In this document: positions 43,284-54,439 of the stretch, piece after piece
How the letters are laid out: every line of letters starts with the position of its first letter
Position numbering within the stretch: position 1 is the stretch's first letter
Source: Schizophyllum amplum
Lineage: Eukaryota; Basidiomycota; Agaricomycetes; Agaricales; Schizophyllaceae
Assembly (NCBI GenBank): GCA_007026445.1
Contig: VDMD01000036.1
Span: forward strand, 1-64,000
Reading direction: 5' to 3'
Length of the DNA: 64,000 bases
Translations under genes and position numbers: made by a program
Notes under the pieces: model-generated
Told to the model about the DNA's origin: nothing
Database searches by the model: none
Seen by the model: only the letters and a program-made list of their open reading frames with translations

Positions 43284-46200
43284 GAAGACAACAATGGAGG
43301 CGACAGTGACGCAGACGATCATGAGAACCACGACAAAGGTATATCGTCAATGTCTGGAGACGAAGATAATTGAGCATAGGCATGTATTGGCAGACGAGAA
43401 CTCATATTTACCATGTATGCGACATCCCCTAAGTAGTGTTTACGCTTCTCCCATATGCATTATTACTCCCTCGTTAAGGGCTCAGGGCCGAGTCTGCAAT
43501 GTCCATCAGGCCGTTCAGTGGAGTACCGGGACGGCAACACTCAGCATGTACCGATTCCGCGCTCAGGGCTCGCCGTCCGCCTCCTGATCAATCTCCATCA
43601 CTTGCATTTTAGTCTTCAGCGTATCCAGCACGAGTCTCGCAGATCGTACCAGGCGCTCTCTGAATATGCAATCGCCAGCGTCCTAGGGAACCGTGCGATA
43701 GGGAAGGCAGGTTGAAGTCGAGATGCATCGTCCTTATTCGACCACGGCGCACTCGAAGCGTCGTCCGTTCGGGTGGAACGGAGCGTCCCCGAAATTCGAG
43801 CTGAACGGAGCGCCCCCGAAGTCCGCGTTGATGAAGCGAAGCTCGAGCTGAACGAAGCGTCACCTTTCTGATTGAACGAAGTGTCCCCCGCTCGGACTGA
43901 ACGAAGCGTGGCCGCTCGAGCTGAAAAAAGAGTCCCCGAAGTTCGAGCTGAATGAAGTGTCCCCTAAGTTCGCGTTGAACAATTCGAGTCGAATAAAGCG
44001 TACCAGTTCGGGCTGAACAAACCGTCCCCGAGATTCGCGCTGAACGAAGTGTACACGTTCGAGGTAGGCGACGCGTCCTCGTTCGGTTTGGGCGAGGCGC
44101 CCGCAGGCTTTGGAACTAAATGGATCGGCCACAAAGTTCGCGTTGAACGTAGCGTCCCCGAAGTTCGAGGTGGGCCGCCTACGCGTCTCCGTTCGAGGCG
44201 GGCTACGCGTACGGTAGCTGAACGAGGCGTCCGTTCTGTAGCTGAACGAGGTAAGCGCCTCCGGCGTGAGCTGAACAAGGCACCTTCGTGAGCTGAACGA
44301 ACTGTCCCCGTCCGAGGTGGTCGTCTGCGTCTGCATCGCAGCTAAGCGACGATCCTCCACCAGCTGAAGGAAACACCTCCGTAAGCGCCGCCGTCCTCGA
44401 CACCAGTCGCCGACGTCCTCGACGATGGTGGTTAGCACAGCGGAGAAGCGCTTCCGATGATCTATACGAGGCAAGCACATCAGCACCGCTCTTTTCAAAT
44501 GCCAGCTGGAGAACGATGTACTCAGCGCGAGTGCATCGCCGGGTCGGCAGCTGCGTCCCCGAGTCATGGAATGCGTCCCCGGTCAGTCAAACGCGTCCCC
44601 GAGTCGCCAAGTGCGTCTCCCATTGGTAAGCTGCGTCCTCGAATCGTCAAGTACGTCACCAAATCGGCAGCTGCGTCCCGGATCGCCAGGTGCTTCCCCG
44701 AACCATCAGGTGCGTCGCCGAACCGTCAGCCGCGTGTACGGTCGCACGTCGTCAGCTGCGTCCCCGAGGCGGTAGCTGCGTGCCCGAGTCGTCAGGTCTT
44801 CGTTAAGCGCCCGACGCGCTGAACGGGTGGATGTCGCTACACTCTCCGAGCGAACGAGCGGTCGTCGCTGCACTCTCCGAGCGAACGGGAAGGGCACCTG
44901 GCACGAAAAGTCCGAAAGCCGAGTAGCTTGAATATAATGTCGCCGCCGGGTTGCTCGAAGATGGTGTCGCCGCCGGGTTGCTCAAAGATGTTGTCGCCGT
45001 CGAGGAGCTCGAAGATGGTGTCGCCGTCGAGGAGCCCAAATATAAAGTCGCTGACAAAGCGCCTGAAGATCATGTCGCCACCGAGTAGCTTGAGGGCAAT
45101 GCCGCCGCCAAGTAATGTCGCCGTCAGTGAGAAGTCGAAGTCGCCGCTGCGTAGCTCGGAGATGGTGTCGCCGCCGATTAGCTCGAAGACGATGTCGCAG
45201 TGTAGCTGGAATATAGTAATCCCACCGCCGCGTAACTGAAGATGAAGTCGCCATCAATGCGAATTTGAAGATCATGTCGCCGTCAATGCGCTTCAAGACG
45301 TTCTCGCCTCCGACTTGCTCAAAGATCATGTCGCCGCCGAGTAGCTCGAAGACGATGTCGCCGCCGTATAACTTGAAGATGGCGTCGCCGGCGAGTAGCT
45401 TGAATGTAATGTCGCCGCCAGGCAATGCCGCCGTCAATGCGAAGTTGAAGACGATGTCGCAGCCGGATTACTTGAAGATAATGTCTCTGTCGCCAAATAA
45501 CTTGAAGACGATCTCGCGGGCGAGTAGCTCGAAGATGGTGTCGCCGCCGAGTAGTTCGAAGAGGACGGGGTAGGCAGGCAGCGATAGGGCGGCGGCGCCT
45601 AGAGTCAGCACGAAGCCGACGCGCTAGAGTCATCACGCAGGGAGCTGCATCCTGCGAGGAGCGGCCAGATAGTCAGCGAGTGGATTGAACGAAGAAAAGG
45701 AGGGCGATAAGTAATTGGAAGAAACGGAGGGCGCCGTGTAGACACGGAGGGCGATGCGTACTTGGTAGACACGGAGGGCGACGCGTACTGGGTAGAAGGG
45801 GAGGGCAAGGTGTGGTTGGTAGAAGGGGAGGGCGAGGCGTGGTGGGTGGAAGCGGAGAGCGATGGGTACTTGAAAGGAAGAACCGAAGCGCGTGACGTAC
45901 CTTGCATGCAAACAAGGGACGACAGCACGAACCGCTATTCATGTCCGGGTGACTTGGAATGAGTGCCCGTCAGTCGAAGAGTGCTGTGATGGGTAACCGG
46001 CGTAGGGCGGCGCGTCCTCCTTGCGCAGAGATGCCGCGCCGCCTTACAGAAATGCTGCGCCGCCTTGCAGAGATAGCACGCCTCCATCCAGAATGTCGCG
46101 CTTCCTCGAGCACACCGGTTTATACCTTCAGATGTTCGGGTGATGAGCTCTACTGTCCTCGAGCGTCGATGCAGCACACACGATTTCGGTATAAAAAGCG

Positions 46201-46615
46201 ATTGTCGACGCCTCTGACGAGGAGCGGGAGATGCTCCAGAGCCAGACATAGTCTGTGGTAGATTAGCAGAGATGTCAACAGCCGAAGACGACGTCCAGAA
46301 GGGGCCCCTGAACTTCCGCAGGTTGAAAAAGGATCTCGTCGTCTTGAAAGTCGAAGTTGAGGAGGCGCGTAATCGTTGCTTTCGGGACAGCATGTCCATA
46401 AATTCAGGAACACAATGTCATTCTTTCCGGTACGGTCAAAGGCTAGAGATGCGAGAGCAAGTTGAATAAAAGAGAGACGGCGACGGTGACGGTTCGGAAA
46501 GAGGCACAGCATTCCGGAATTGATGGGCTCCGGTCCGGTGAGCGGTGCCGGGCGGGAAATGCCGTGCGCTTAGTCAGCAGGCGAGACGACAACGAGGGAT
46601 TGAAACGGCGCTTGA
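42816..46615 (+). repeat. Left arm of a large imperfect inverted repeat
   Basis: The arm matches 54440-58404 in inverted order: F-box 3' end, then GCATAGGCATGTATTGGCAG and TTAACGAGGG-type spacer (43.37-43.5 kb). Next come GAACGAAGCGTCCCCGA minisatellite (43.7-44.5 kb), GCGTCCCCGAGTCGTC units (44.5-44.8 kb) and GATGTCGCCGCCGAGTAGCT units (44.9-45.6 kb). Last are GGAGGGCGA units (45.65-45.9 kb) and a less repetitive end containing CTTAGTCAGCAGGCGAGA (46.57 kb). Identity is high in non-repetitive blocks. The minisatellites differ in copy number. Confidence 0.85.
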
Positions 46616-46789
46616 AAACAACCCGCTCGTCGTCGTTGCCTGTGCCGCCCTCGACCAGCTCCTCACCGCCTTCGCCGTCGACGCCGCCGCTCCCACCGCC
46701 TCCGTCGACTTCTTGTTCCGTCAAGAACGCCCGCTACCGCCCCCGCGCGACCCTCACGCCCCACGACCTCAACAGCCTAGAAAGACACG
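46616..46789 (+). promoter_or_regulatory. rho1 upstream region / 5' leader
   Basis: C-rich sequence from the end of the inverted-repeat arm to the rho1 ATG (CGTCGTTGCCTGTGCCGCCC, CGCCGTCGACGCCGCC). A diverged inverted copy lies at about 62600-62760 and breaks off about 30 bp short of the equivalent ATG, so this block was duplicated with the arm but without the gene. Confidence 0.6.
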
Positions 46790-48333
46790 ATGTCTGAAAT
46801 CCGGAGGAAGCTCGTCATTGTCGGAGATGGTGCTTGCGGGAAGGTGCGTTTCTACGTCTGCTAGAGGTGCTTGGGGCGCGGGCGGTGGCTTGGAGGCGTC
46901 GAGAGAGCGCGAAAGGCGTGCGGCCGCGAGGATGTCGTACGTTGTCGCGCCGGCACCGGCGACGTGGAGCATAGTGTTCGCGGTCGCATTCCGGCCTCGG
47001 CGCTGCGCACACTGTCGCATACGGATGGACGGCAGAGGATGCGCGACAGCGGATGGTCGGTCGTCGTCGAGATGGGCGGTGTCGGCGGTGTACGTCAGCG
47101 CAAGTGGCTCGTGCGCGGCGGCGAGGGACCTTGTGTCCTCAGCAATGCGCCCGGGCCGTGCGCTCTTCCGTGCCCTCCATCCGCGCTGGACGCGTCGTCG
47201 CGACAACGTCCCCACGCTCGTGCCCCGTGCCCTGCCTTGTCTGCATTCGAACCCCTTGCTGACTTTCATTTTCAGACATGTTTGCTTATCGTCTTCTCGA
47301 AAGGCACCTTCCCGGAGGTGCGTCTCTTATTCCTCCTACCATACCCTCCCCTGCCACATCTTCCTGCCGCCGAGGCGTCGCTCTCCCAACCCCACCCCGC
47401 CACGCGTGACATGAGCTCATCATATTCGTCAGGTCTACGTCCCCACCGTCTTCGAGAACTACGTCGCCGACGTGGAGGTCGACGGCAAGCACGTTGAGCT
47501 GGCCCTTTGGGATACCGCTGGCCAGGAAGATTACGATCGTCTCCGCCCCCTGTCGTACCCGGACTCTCATGTGCGTGTTCATCTCCATGTTCCGCGCTCA
47601 TGCGCTTGCTACGCAAATATCCATCTCCCTATCCATCCCTTGGACTTCGTCTCTTTCCCAGACACGGCGTCGCCACGAGTCTTGCCTCGTGGCTATGACT
47701 GTGGCCTGACATCATCTCTTTCCCATGTTGCTTCCCGTGTACGAGACCGAGAGAGATACTGACAATCGCCCCAGGTCATCCTTATCTGTTTCGCGGTGGA
47801 CTCCCCGGATTCGCTTGACAACGTGCAGGAGAAGGTGCGCGTCTATTCCTTTGATTACGGCTCGGCGCTCTCGCCGCATACTCGCCCATGCGTGACCCGC
47901 TGTCATACACGACACTTTCACGCGCAACGCGCACTCCATATACCACACGCTCGCCGTACCCAATGCGCTAACATCTCCCCACAGTGGATCTCCGAGGTCA
48001 TGCACTTCTGCGCCGGTCTGCCCATCATCCTCGTCGGCCTGAAGAAGGACCTGCGTCGCGACCCGCGCGTCGTCGAGGAGCTGCGGCGGACCAACCAGCG
48101 GCCGGTCACCCCGGAGGAGGGTATGGCCGTCGCGCAGAAGATCGGCGCGAAGCATTACCTCGAGTGTTCGGCTAAGTGAGTGAACGATTGACTTCCCGGC
48201 TACGTGTGTATTGCTGACGCCTCCTCTCTTTAGGACCGGCGAGGGCGTGCGCGAGGTGTTCCAGTACGCGACGCGTGCTGCGCTTTTGAGCCGGCCTGGG
48301 CGCGCGAAGAAGCACCACTGCATCGTGCTCTGA
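46790..48333 (+). CDS. rho1: Rho1-type small GTPase
   Basis: Six exons (46790-46843, 47276-47317, 47433-47570, 47775-47834, 47985-48175, 48234-48333) join in phase to 194 residues. All Rho landmarks are present: GDGACGKT P-loop, [10 protein letters not shown] effector loop, [17 protein letters not shown] switch II, the Rho1-like [17 protein letters not shown] insert region and ECSAK. The basic tail RAKKHH ends in the CAAX box CIVL, predicted to be geranylgeranylated. Fungal Rho1 activates glucan synthase and the Pkc1 cell-wall pathway at the plasma membrane. The guanine-specificity motif reads LKKD where Rho1 usually has CKKD. The first intron is long (432 bp). Others are 58-204 bp. It lies just inside the loop of the large inverted repeat. 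Confidence 0.97.
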
Positions 48334-48420
48334 GCGCGTCGGGGTGCGCCGGGCGTTCGGGGTGCTGCCCAGGATGCTCCGAGCGTCAGGGGAGGCCGAT
48401 GGAGCGAACGATCGGATGGA

Positions 48421-48503
48421 CGGAAGTCGTGTGCTTCGCGGACGGGGCGGAAGTCGTGTGCTTCGCAGACGGGGCGGAAGTCGTGTGCTTCGCGGAGGGG
48501 GCG
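48421..48503 (+). repeat. 27-bp tandem repeat, three copies
   Basis: CGGAAGTCGTGTGCTTCGCG recurs with a 27-bp period in the rho1 3' flank, with one or two substitutions per unit. Confidence 0.85.
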
Positions 48504-48973
48504 GGACTCGATGTGTTTCTTGGATCACGTATGTATGGTATTGACAGAACGTCGCGTGTTGGGAGGATACGTCGTGTGTTGGGAGGATGGCGGCTGGGTA
48601 GTGGTGCGGGACGTTTGGGTGGGTGGTGACTGGCTACGTACGTCTATCTTCATCCATACACGCTACGTTTCTTCTTTTCACTGCCTCGCGGTTGTTGGAG
48701 GGACGCTTGTTGGAGGGACGGTCTTCGTCGAGTCTATGGCATCGAGGTTTAGCCGTCGGTGTCGTCCCGTTCATCGTCGTCGTTCGGCTTCATCCTCATC
48801 GTCATCGTCCACTTACCTGTCCTCATCTTCCCCACTTCCTCGTCCTCGACGTCGTCGTTCACTTACCGGTCCTCGTCGTCGTCGTTCACTTCCTCGTCCT
48901 CGTCGTCCCCCGCTTCCGTCCCTCATCCCCCGCCGTCGACTTATCTTTCTTTTTTTTCTTACTTCATCATAAT

Positions 48974-49110
48974 ATTCACGTTCACGATACGTACATCTCC
49001 CATTCACGATGCGTACATCTCCCATTCACGATGCGTACATCTCAACTTCATGATGCGTACATCTCAACTTCATGATGCGTACATCTCCACTTCATGATGC
49101 GTACATCTCC
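48974..49110 (+). repeat. 22-bp tandem repeat, six copies
   Basis: GTACATCT occurs at 48991, 49013, 49035, 49057, 49079 and 49101, an exact 22-bp period (unit like TTCACGATGCGTACATCTCC). The preceding 200 bp is C/T-rich (CCTCGTCGTCG units). Confidence 0.9.
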
Positions 49111-49198
49111 AGCCATACCCTCGATACACTTTGAATGCCCTTTTTTTGCAGTGTTCTGTCTTGTTTGCGTGCGTGTGGTGTCTTGAATGTCCGATTGC

Positions 49199-49325
49199 GT
49201 CTGGCGTTCTCTTGCCTCTGGTGTTCTCTTGAATGCCCGCCTTGCCTCTGGCGTTCTTGTGAATGCCCGCCTTGCCTCTGGCGTTCTTGTGAACGTCCGC
49301 TTGCCTCCGGTGTTCTCTCGCGTGT
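49199..49325 (+). repeat. 30-bp tandem repeat, about four copies
   Basis: GCCTTGCCTCTGGCGTTCTT with spacers TGTGAATGCCC recurs with a 30-bp period. The unit is a multiple of three and reads LASGVLVNAR, but there is no other sign of coding. Confidence 0.85.
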
Positions 49326-51029
49326 CTGTCTTGCATACCTTTAGTGTCGCCCTTGAACACCGTCGGCTTGTCTATGCGAGGTGCTTGCTACTACGTGCTT
49401 GGATGATCAACAGCTACTGCGTGCTTGGATGATCAACCTCGTTTGTTTGCGTGGAGGGATGGATGGATGGATGGGAGCTCTTGTTCGTGTTGTGCTTGTC
49501 GCGTGTTAGATGGGCAAGCCGTCGAACGTCGACCAGCTGCTCTGCAGTCTATACCCTCCTGACTACAGATATTCTCACTGACTGCAGATATTCTCACTGA
49601 CTACAGATATTCTCACTGACTGCAGCTACCTGACTGCAGCTACCGCGGCATCGCAGAAGGCTCTGACGCGTCTCGCTCTTCTGCGTCGAGCTACGTTGCT
49701 TCTGCGTCGAGAGTGATGCTGATTCTCTTCAAAAACGATGCGGTGAGTGCTTTCATCGTTCGTGTGCGCGTATCCATGGCTGATGACGGATGTTTTGTAG
49801 TTGGCAATGTGGCGGTGATGGTTCCCAGTTGGCGGATGAAGGTTCGCAGTCGGCGGACGAAGGTTCGCAGTTGGCGGAAGAGGGTCTTCAGTCGCGACTC
49901 GCCGACGAAGGATTTCCGTCGCCGCCGAAGGTTCAAAGTCCAGCGCGTGTACCCTGCAAGATCGCCGACGCAACAGAGGCAAGTAAAAAAGAAGCGCGCG
50001 CGTCAAGCGGCTAGCAGTCCGCGAAGTCGCACAGTACTCTGCTCAGGTCGACCGGACAGCGTCTTTGGCGTTCGGCGTATACACACGATTGTAAGTGCGG
50101 TCGCCCGAAACGCTATCCTTATGCTCAAGGAATACCCCCGTCTTAGAGAGCATGGGACGACGCCGTCAAGGGAGTACTTCGCAAAGTCGAGCAGTTCCTC
50201 CGCCGGCTTGCGTCAACCGTGACGCCCTGCGAGCAACGTCTTCACGGCTCGACTCGGCTGCGCCCTGTACGGCGGTCAACTGGGTTGTACTATGCCACGC
50301 GACGGTCGAGTTCAATCATGTGCCCCGCACGACTGAGCCGTTGTCTCAGGACTGGCGTATCTGGCGGTGTCCCAAGGGAGAACGATACAGGTCAGAACCC
50401 TGCAGTATACGGCTCACAGCTGCTGATCTGAAAACCTAGTTCGACGCCGCACGCGTGACGAACATCTTCCACGACTCAAAGCGCGCTACGCGTCACGCCA
50501 CTGCTCGTGGAACTTCTCCACTCGCATTTCGCTGGCGAGGAAGTACGGCGGGCCGCGGCATTCACGGACGCCACTACCAAGGGATTCCGCACGTTTTCGT
50601 CGGGCCCGTGGAACAAGAGGTCCTGTGAACTGTTACACGAGCAACGAGTAATCTCTGCAGATTTGAACGGCGCTTCGTGGGTTCTTCTCTCGCGTTCTCG
50701 GACGAACCTCTAAGTTCTAACTTTCTAAGCCTGCTCGGCATTACCTATACTCGAGCTCACCCCTCCGCGTACTCGTAGCCTTTCATATACCCTGATCGCG
50801 CGGCGTGAGTAGGCAGTCACTTGAAGATACCACGGTAGAACTCACAACTCTCTGCGGATCTGACGAAAATCGTCCAGTTCAACCTGCCAGTGGCGCCGCT
50901 ATAGCCCGTTACCCGTAATGACGAGCCCAGTCCTGCAGGCGACCTCCATGCTGGGCGAGCCGAGAATCAGCTATAATACAGGACGCGGCACACCGAGAAA
51001 AGATGGCGCACATGGCTCATTGATCTGTA
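49326..51029. other. No intact gene; may hold the decayed 3' part of the F-box pseudogene
   Basis: ACTGACTACAGATATTCTC repeats lie at 49560-49625 and GTTCGCAGTCGGCGGACGA repeats at 49.81-49.89 kb. On the minus strand, short stretches between 50450 and 50900 (for example EMRVEKFHEQWRDA) could be the decayed C-terminal half of the F-box pseudogene, but stops and frame changes prevent a firm call. Confidence 0.35.
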
Positions 51030-51943
51030 TCTCGAATATCGGTGCCGTAGCCATACGGTCGCTTGCGCTTCGTCGTCACGAACACGATTGTATTCCGCGA
51101 AGAAATCTTTGACCTGCGCTTTTGAATATAGCGGTCTCCCATCGTCGTCACTTCCTGATGAAGAAGCACTTCAGCGTGGTCGCACGGAACAATGCCTATG
51201 ACTTACTGACGGACTGGACACCAAATGTGATGAGTGTGCAAAACCGGTCTCCAGCTTGACCAAGTTCGTCGCCATGTACGTAAGCGTGCACGTCGTTCAG
51301 ATCGATGAATCTGCCGTCGCCGGTAATGAGCAACCGCCTAAGCTGAAGACTGCAACGCGAGTGTACTCAGTCTTCTTTCATTCTTCGCAAAATCGAAGGC
51401 GCGCCTTCCAATCAATGTGTAGCGCGTTGGGGGATAAGCAGAACTAAAGGGTCGGGTCACCCCATGCCACGATGCGTTGCTAAACAATTGTACCAACGCA
51501 CCATGCATGACTTGTCGAACAACAACCGCGCGTACTGCGGCTCACTGAGATCCGTTGGGGGCTCTGGAAGTTTTTTGACGTTTCTAAAGCTGGCCTTCCA
51601 GATCCAGCGCGCGCTCCTCCGTAGGAGCGCTCCGCGCAGCGTCTTATTCGTCCGTGAAACGGCGAGGAGCTGGGCAGGATGGAGGTAGCAGAAGATCTAG
51701 AGAAACAGGCTTTTGGGAACGCGTTCATGCATGCTACTAGTCAAGACGCACCTCATACATCACGTCCAAAGGGAACTCCGAGAGAGCGGCCAACTCGCCA
51801 CCGGGCACTGCGACCATCTTGGGCAGTATATGAATGGTTTGCGCTCCCTCAGGAGGCGCAGGCGCTCCGAAGAGGCTGTTCGCGGGCAATCCAGAGCCGC
51901 CGTAGTCAGGGCTCAAGTCTTTAGGATGTGTATGATTAGCCAT
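51030..51943 (-). pseudogene. F-box protein pseudogene, second family
   Basis: ATG at 51943; exon 51943-51752, a 55-bp intron, exon 51696-51502, a 58-bp intron, then an exon from 51443. The joined peptide has FPLDVMYEIFCYLHPAQLL, SRTNKTLRGALLRRSARWI and LPEPPTDLSEPQYARLLFD. This is the N-terminal F-box of a family common in agaricomycetes, followed by FC...RLRFCEE where a Cys-pair motif belongs. An in-frame TGA at 51378-51380 replaces the expected next Cys codon, and further stops follow. Later GRPLYSKAQVKDFFAEYNRV (about 51040-51150) is recognisable family sequence. F-box proteins recruit substrates to SCF ubiquitin ligases. This copy would stop at about 150 residues. It is not closely related to the F-box gene at 58 kb. 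Confidence 0.75.
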
Positions 51944-52059
51944 CGGTGCATGAAAGGCGAGGACAACACGAGCACGACGATCACGAGGCAGATCACGATC
52001 ACATGTTATACATCGCATTGGATTTATTCAGCAGCGCCCTTGCACTCTCACCTCCTTCT

Positions 52060-53100
52060 CCCACTTGGTCCCTTTCGCCCTCGCAGCCCCTTCGTCCACC
52101 TTCACCCCTTCACTCCTGCAAGCTTTACTCCTTCTCCCCGTTCACCCCTTCGTCTTAAAAAGCGCATCCTCCTTCAGTTCCCCTCGTCTTTATCGCCGTC
52201 ATCTCCCCGATATCGTCGCCTCCGCCACCCCCTTCGCCTCCCGAGTCCAGCATCTTCCTTGCGTTTAACGCTACCTTACGCCTTCAGCGCCTCCGGCAAG
52301 TTCACCACCCTCTTCGCCTGCTCGACACCGTCTTCGCCTCCTTTGCCTGCCTTCACCACCCTTATCTTCGCCTCCTTCGCCTCTTTGCTTCCCGCCCCTC
52401 ACCGTTTTGCCTCAAGTGCCAGCCTTTGTCCCTTCCCCCCTCCCTCGTCCCCGACGCCTCCCTCGTCCCCGACGCCTCCCTCGTCCGGGTCGTCCCTGAC
52501 GCCGCCTTGCCTCCTTCGTCTCCAGCGCTCCCTTCGCCCGTTCGCCCCATCCTGCCCCTTCGCATTCTTCACCCATTGACCCCCTTTACCTCCTTCGCCC
52601 TTGACGTCCTTCTTCGCCTCCTCTAACACCCTCGCCTCCTCCGCCCCTCCTCCGCCCTTTTTTGCCCCCTCGGCTCCCTCGGCTCCTTCGGCGCCTTCAG
52701 CTCCTTCGGCGCCTTCAGCGCCTTCCCAAGTGCCTCGCCTCTGACGCTCCCTTACGCCCTCAGCGCCGTCTTCGTCCCCATCGCCTCCTTCGCCCTCGCC
52801 CCATTCACCTCCTTCAACACCCTCAGCCCCTTCCGCCACTTGCGCGCCTTCGCCGCCAGACATCGTCTTTGCCTCCAAAACGGCTTCCGACGCCCTCAGC
52901 GCATCCCTTCGCGCGCCTTCCTTTGCCACCGCGTCCCGCCACTTCAACGCCTCCACCGCCACCCCTTCGCCTTCTTCGCCCTCGAAGCTCGCCCCCCTCG
53001 GTAGCTCCCTCGACTTCTTCCCATGCGGCACTACCAACACCTCCTTCGCCTCCCCTTCACCTCCTTCGCCTTCCCAGACCGCGCTGGCGGGAGGGGCAGT
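52060..53100 (+). repeat. Pyrimidine-rich degenerate minisatellite
   Basis: Variants of CCTTCGCCTCC and CTTCGGCGCCTTCAGCTC with 9-18 bp periodicity, plus three CTCGTCCCCGACGCCTCC units at about 52446-52495. The minus strand is open for about 300 codons but encodes Gly/Glu/Ala repeats that follow the units, so I do not call a gene. Confidence 0.75.
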
Positions 53101-53277
53101 CGCACTCGATGGGAATGATGTTGGATGGAGGGCATGATATTGTAGGGTGGGCGGGAGACGGGCGGGAGGGCGGGAGATGGGCACGATGACAGAGAGGGCG
53201 TCGAGCGGACTGTGGGAGGGGGCGTCGACACTACGTTGGTGGAAGGGGCGTTGTCGATCGGACGCGCGCGGGCGGAT

Positions 53278-53299
53278 GGGGGGGGGGGGGGGGGGGGGG
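53278..53299 (+). repeat. Poly-G tract of 22 bases
   Basis: Twenty-two consecutive G, the longest homopolymer noticed in the window. The length is vulnerable to sequencing or assembly error. Confidence 0.95.
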
Positions 53300-53329
53300 C
53301 TCAAACGAACGCGCTAGCGGGAGCATCGT

Positions 53330-53830
53330 CGTCGAACAAACGCGGAAGGGGAGGACACGGCGAGCAGACGCGCTAGCGGAGAGGGCATCAACAGGCAGTG
53401 ACCGGAGGCGGAAGGGGAGACGCGTTGAGCAGACGCGCTAGGGGGACAGGCATAGACGCGCCGAGCAGACGCGCTGGCGGGAGGGCGTCGTCGAGGGGAC
53501 AACACATAATTGGAGCGTGAGGGGAGGAGGCGTCGAGCGGTCGCGAGGAGGGACCCTCGACCGGACGCTGGCGCGGTGGTCAATTTGACGCTGGCGCGGT
53601 CATCAGTTGGACGTGGGAGGGGGACGTCAACCGGACGCTGGCGAGAGAGGGCGTGAACCGGGCGCGGGAAGAGGACGGCGCGGGAGACGAGTCGACTGGA
53701 CGCGAGAGACGTGTTGGCCGGACGCGAGAGACGCGTCGGCCGGACGCGATACACACGTCTACCGGACGCGAGACAACCGTCTATTGGACGCAAGAGGGAC
53801 ATCGACCGGATGCGAGAGACGTGTCGAGTG
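53330..53830 (+). repeat. Degenerate minisatellite (about 20 bp units)
   Basis: GAGCAGACGCGCTAGCGG units in the first half and CGACCGGACGCGAGAGACG units in the second. Frames through it are repeat-driven. Confidence 0.7.
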
Positions 53831-54439
53831 TCGATGCCCCCTGTTTCTTGTTGCTGCAGCCTATCCTTGTCGATGCCGCCAAGCTCCTATCCACGAAGAC
53901 GCCACCGCCTGCTATTCCCAGAGACTCCCCCGGCTTCCCATCCACATGGACTTCGCCCCCTTTTCCATCCACGAGTCGAACTACGACTGAGAGTTCAGAC
54001 TCCCCCAGTTTTCTATGCACGTCTGAGACTCCTCCGGGTTTCCATTAACGAAAACGGCGACGGCTTTCCTTTACGACAGATGGGGGTGATGAAATGAAGA
54101 GCATGGAACGAGGAATAATAGAGGGAAGGAGGATACGCGAAGGAAGGGGGATACGCGAGGGAAAGAAGGATACGCGAGGGAAGAAGGATAGGCGAGAGGA
54201 GGAGGAGGGGGAGGCAGGAGGGGAGGGGAGCGACGCGGAAAGGGGGAGGGCAACACAGAGGAAGGGGGGGAGGGTTACACGAGAGGAAGGGCAGCAGGGT
54301 GATGCGAGAGGAAGGGAGCAGGGTGACGCGGGAGGGGAGGGGGAGCAAAAGATAAAACACGGATACACGAGAGAAAGGGCGGATACGTAAGCGAAAAGGT
54401 GGATACGCGAGGGAAGAGGGCGGATACACGAGAGTCGAG

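Noticed and set aside
52399..53304. Open frame of about 300 codons on the minus strand with Gly/Glu/Ala repeats
   Set aside because: The peptide follows a 9-18 bp DNA repeat, begins in the poly-G tract, and the opposite strand is open too.
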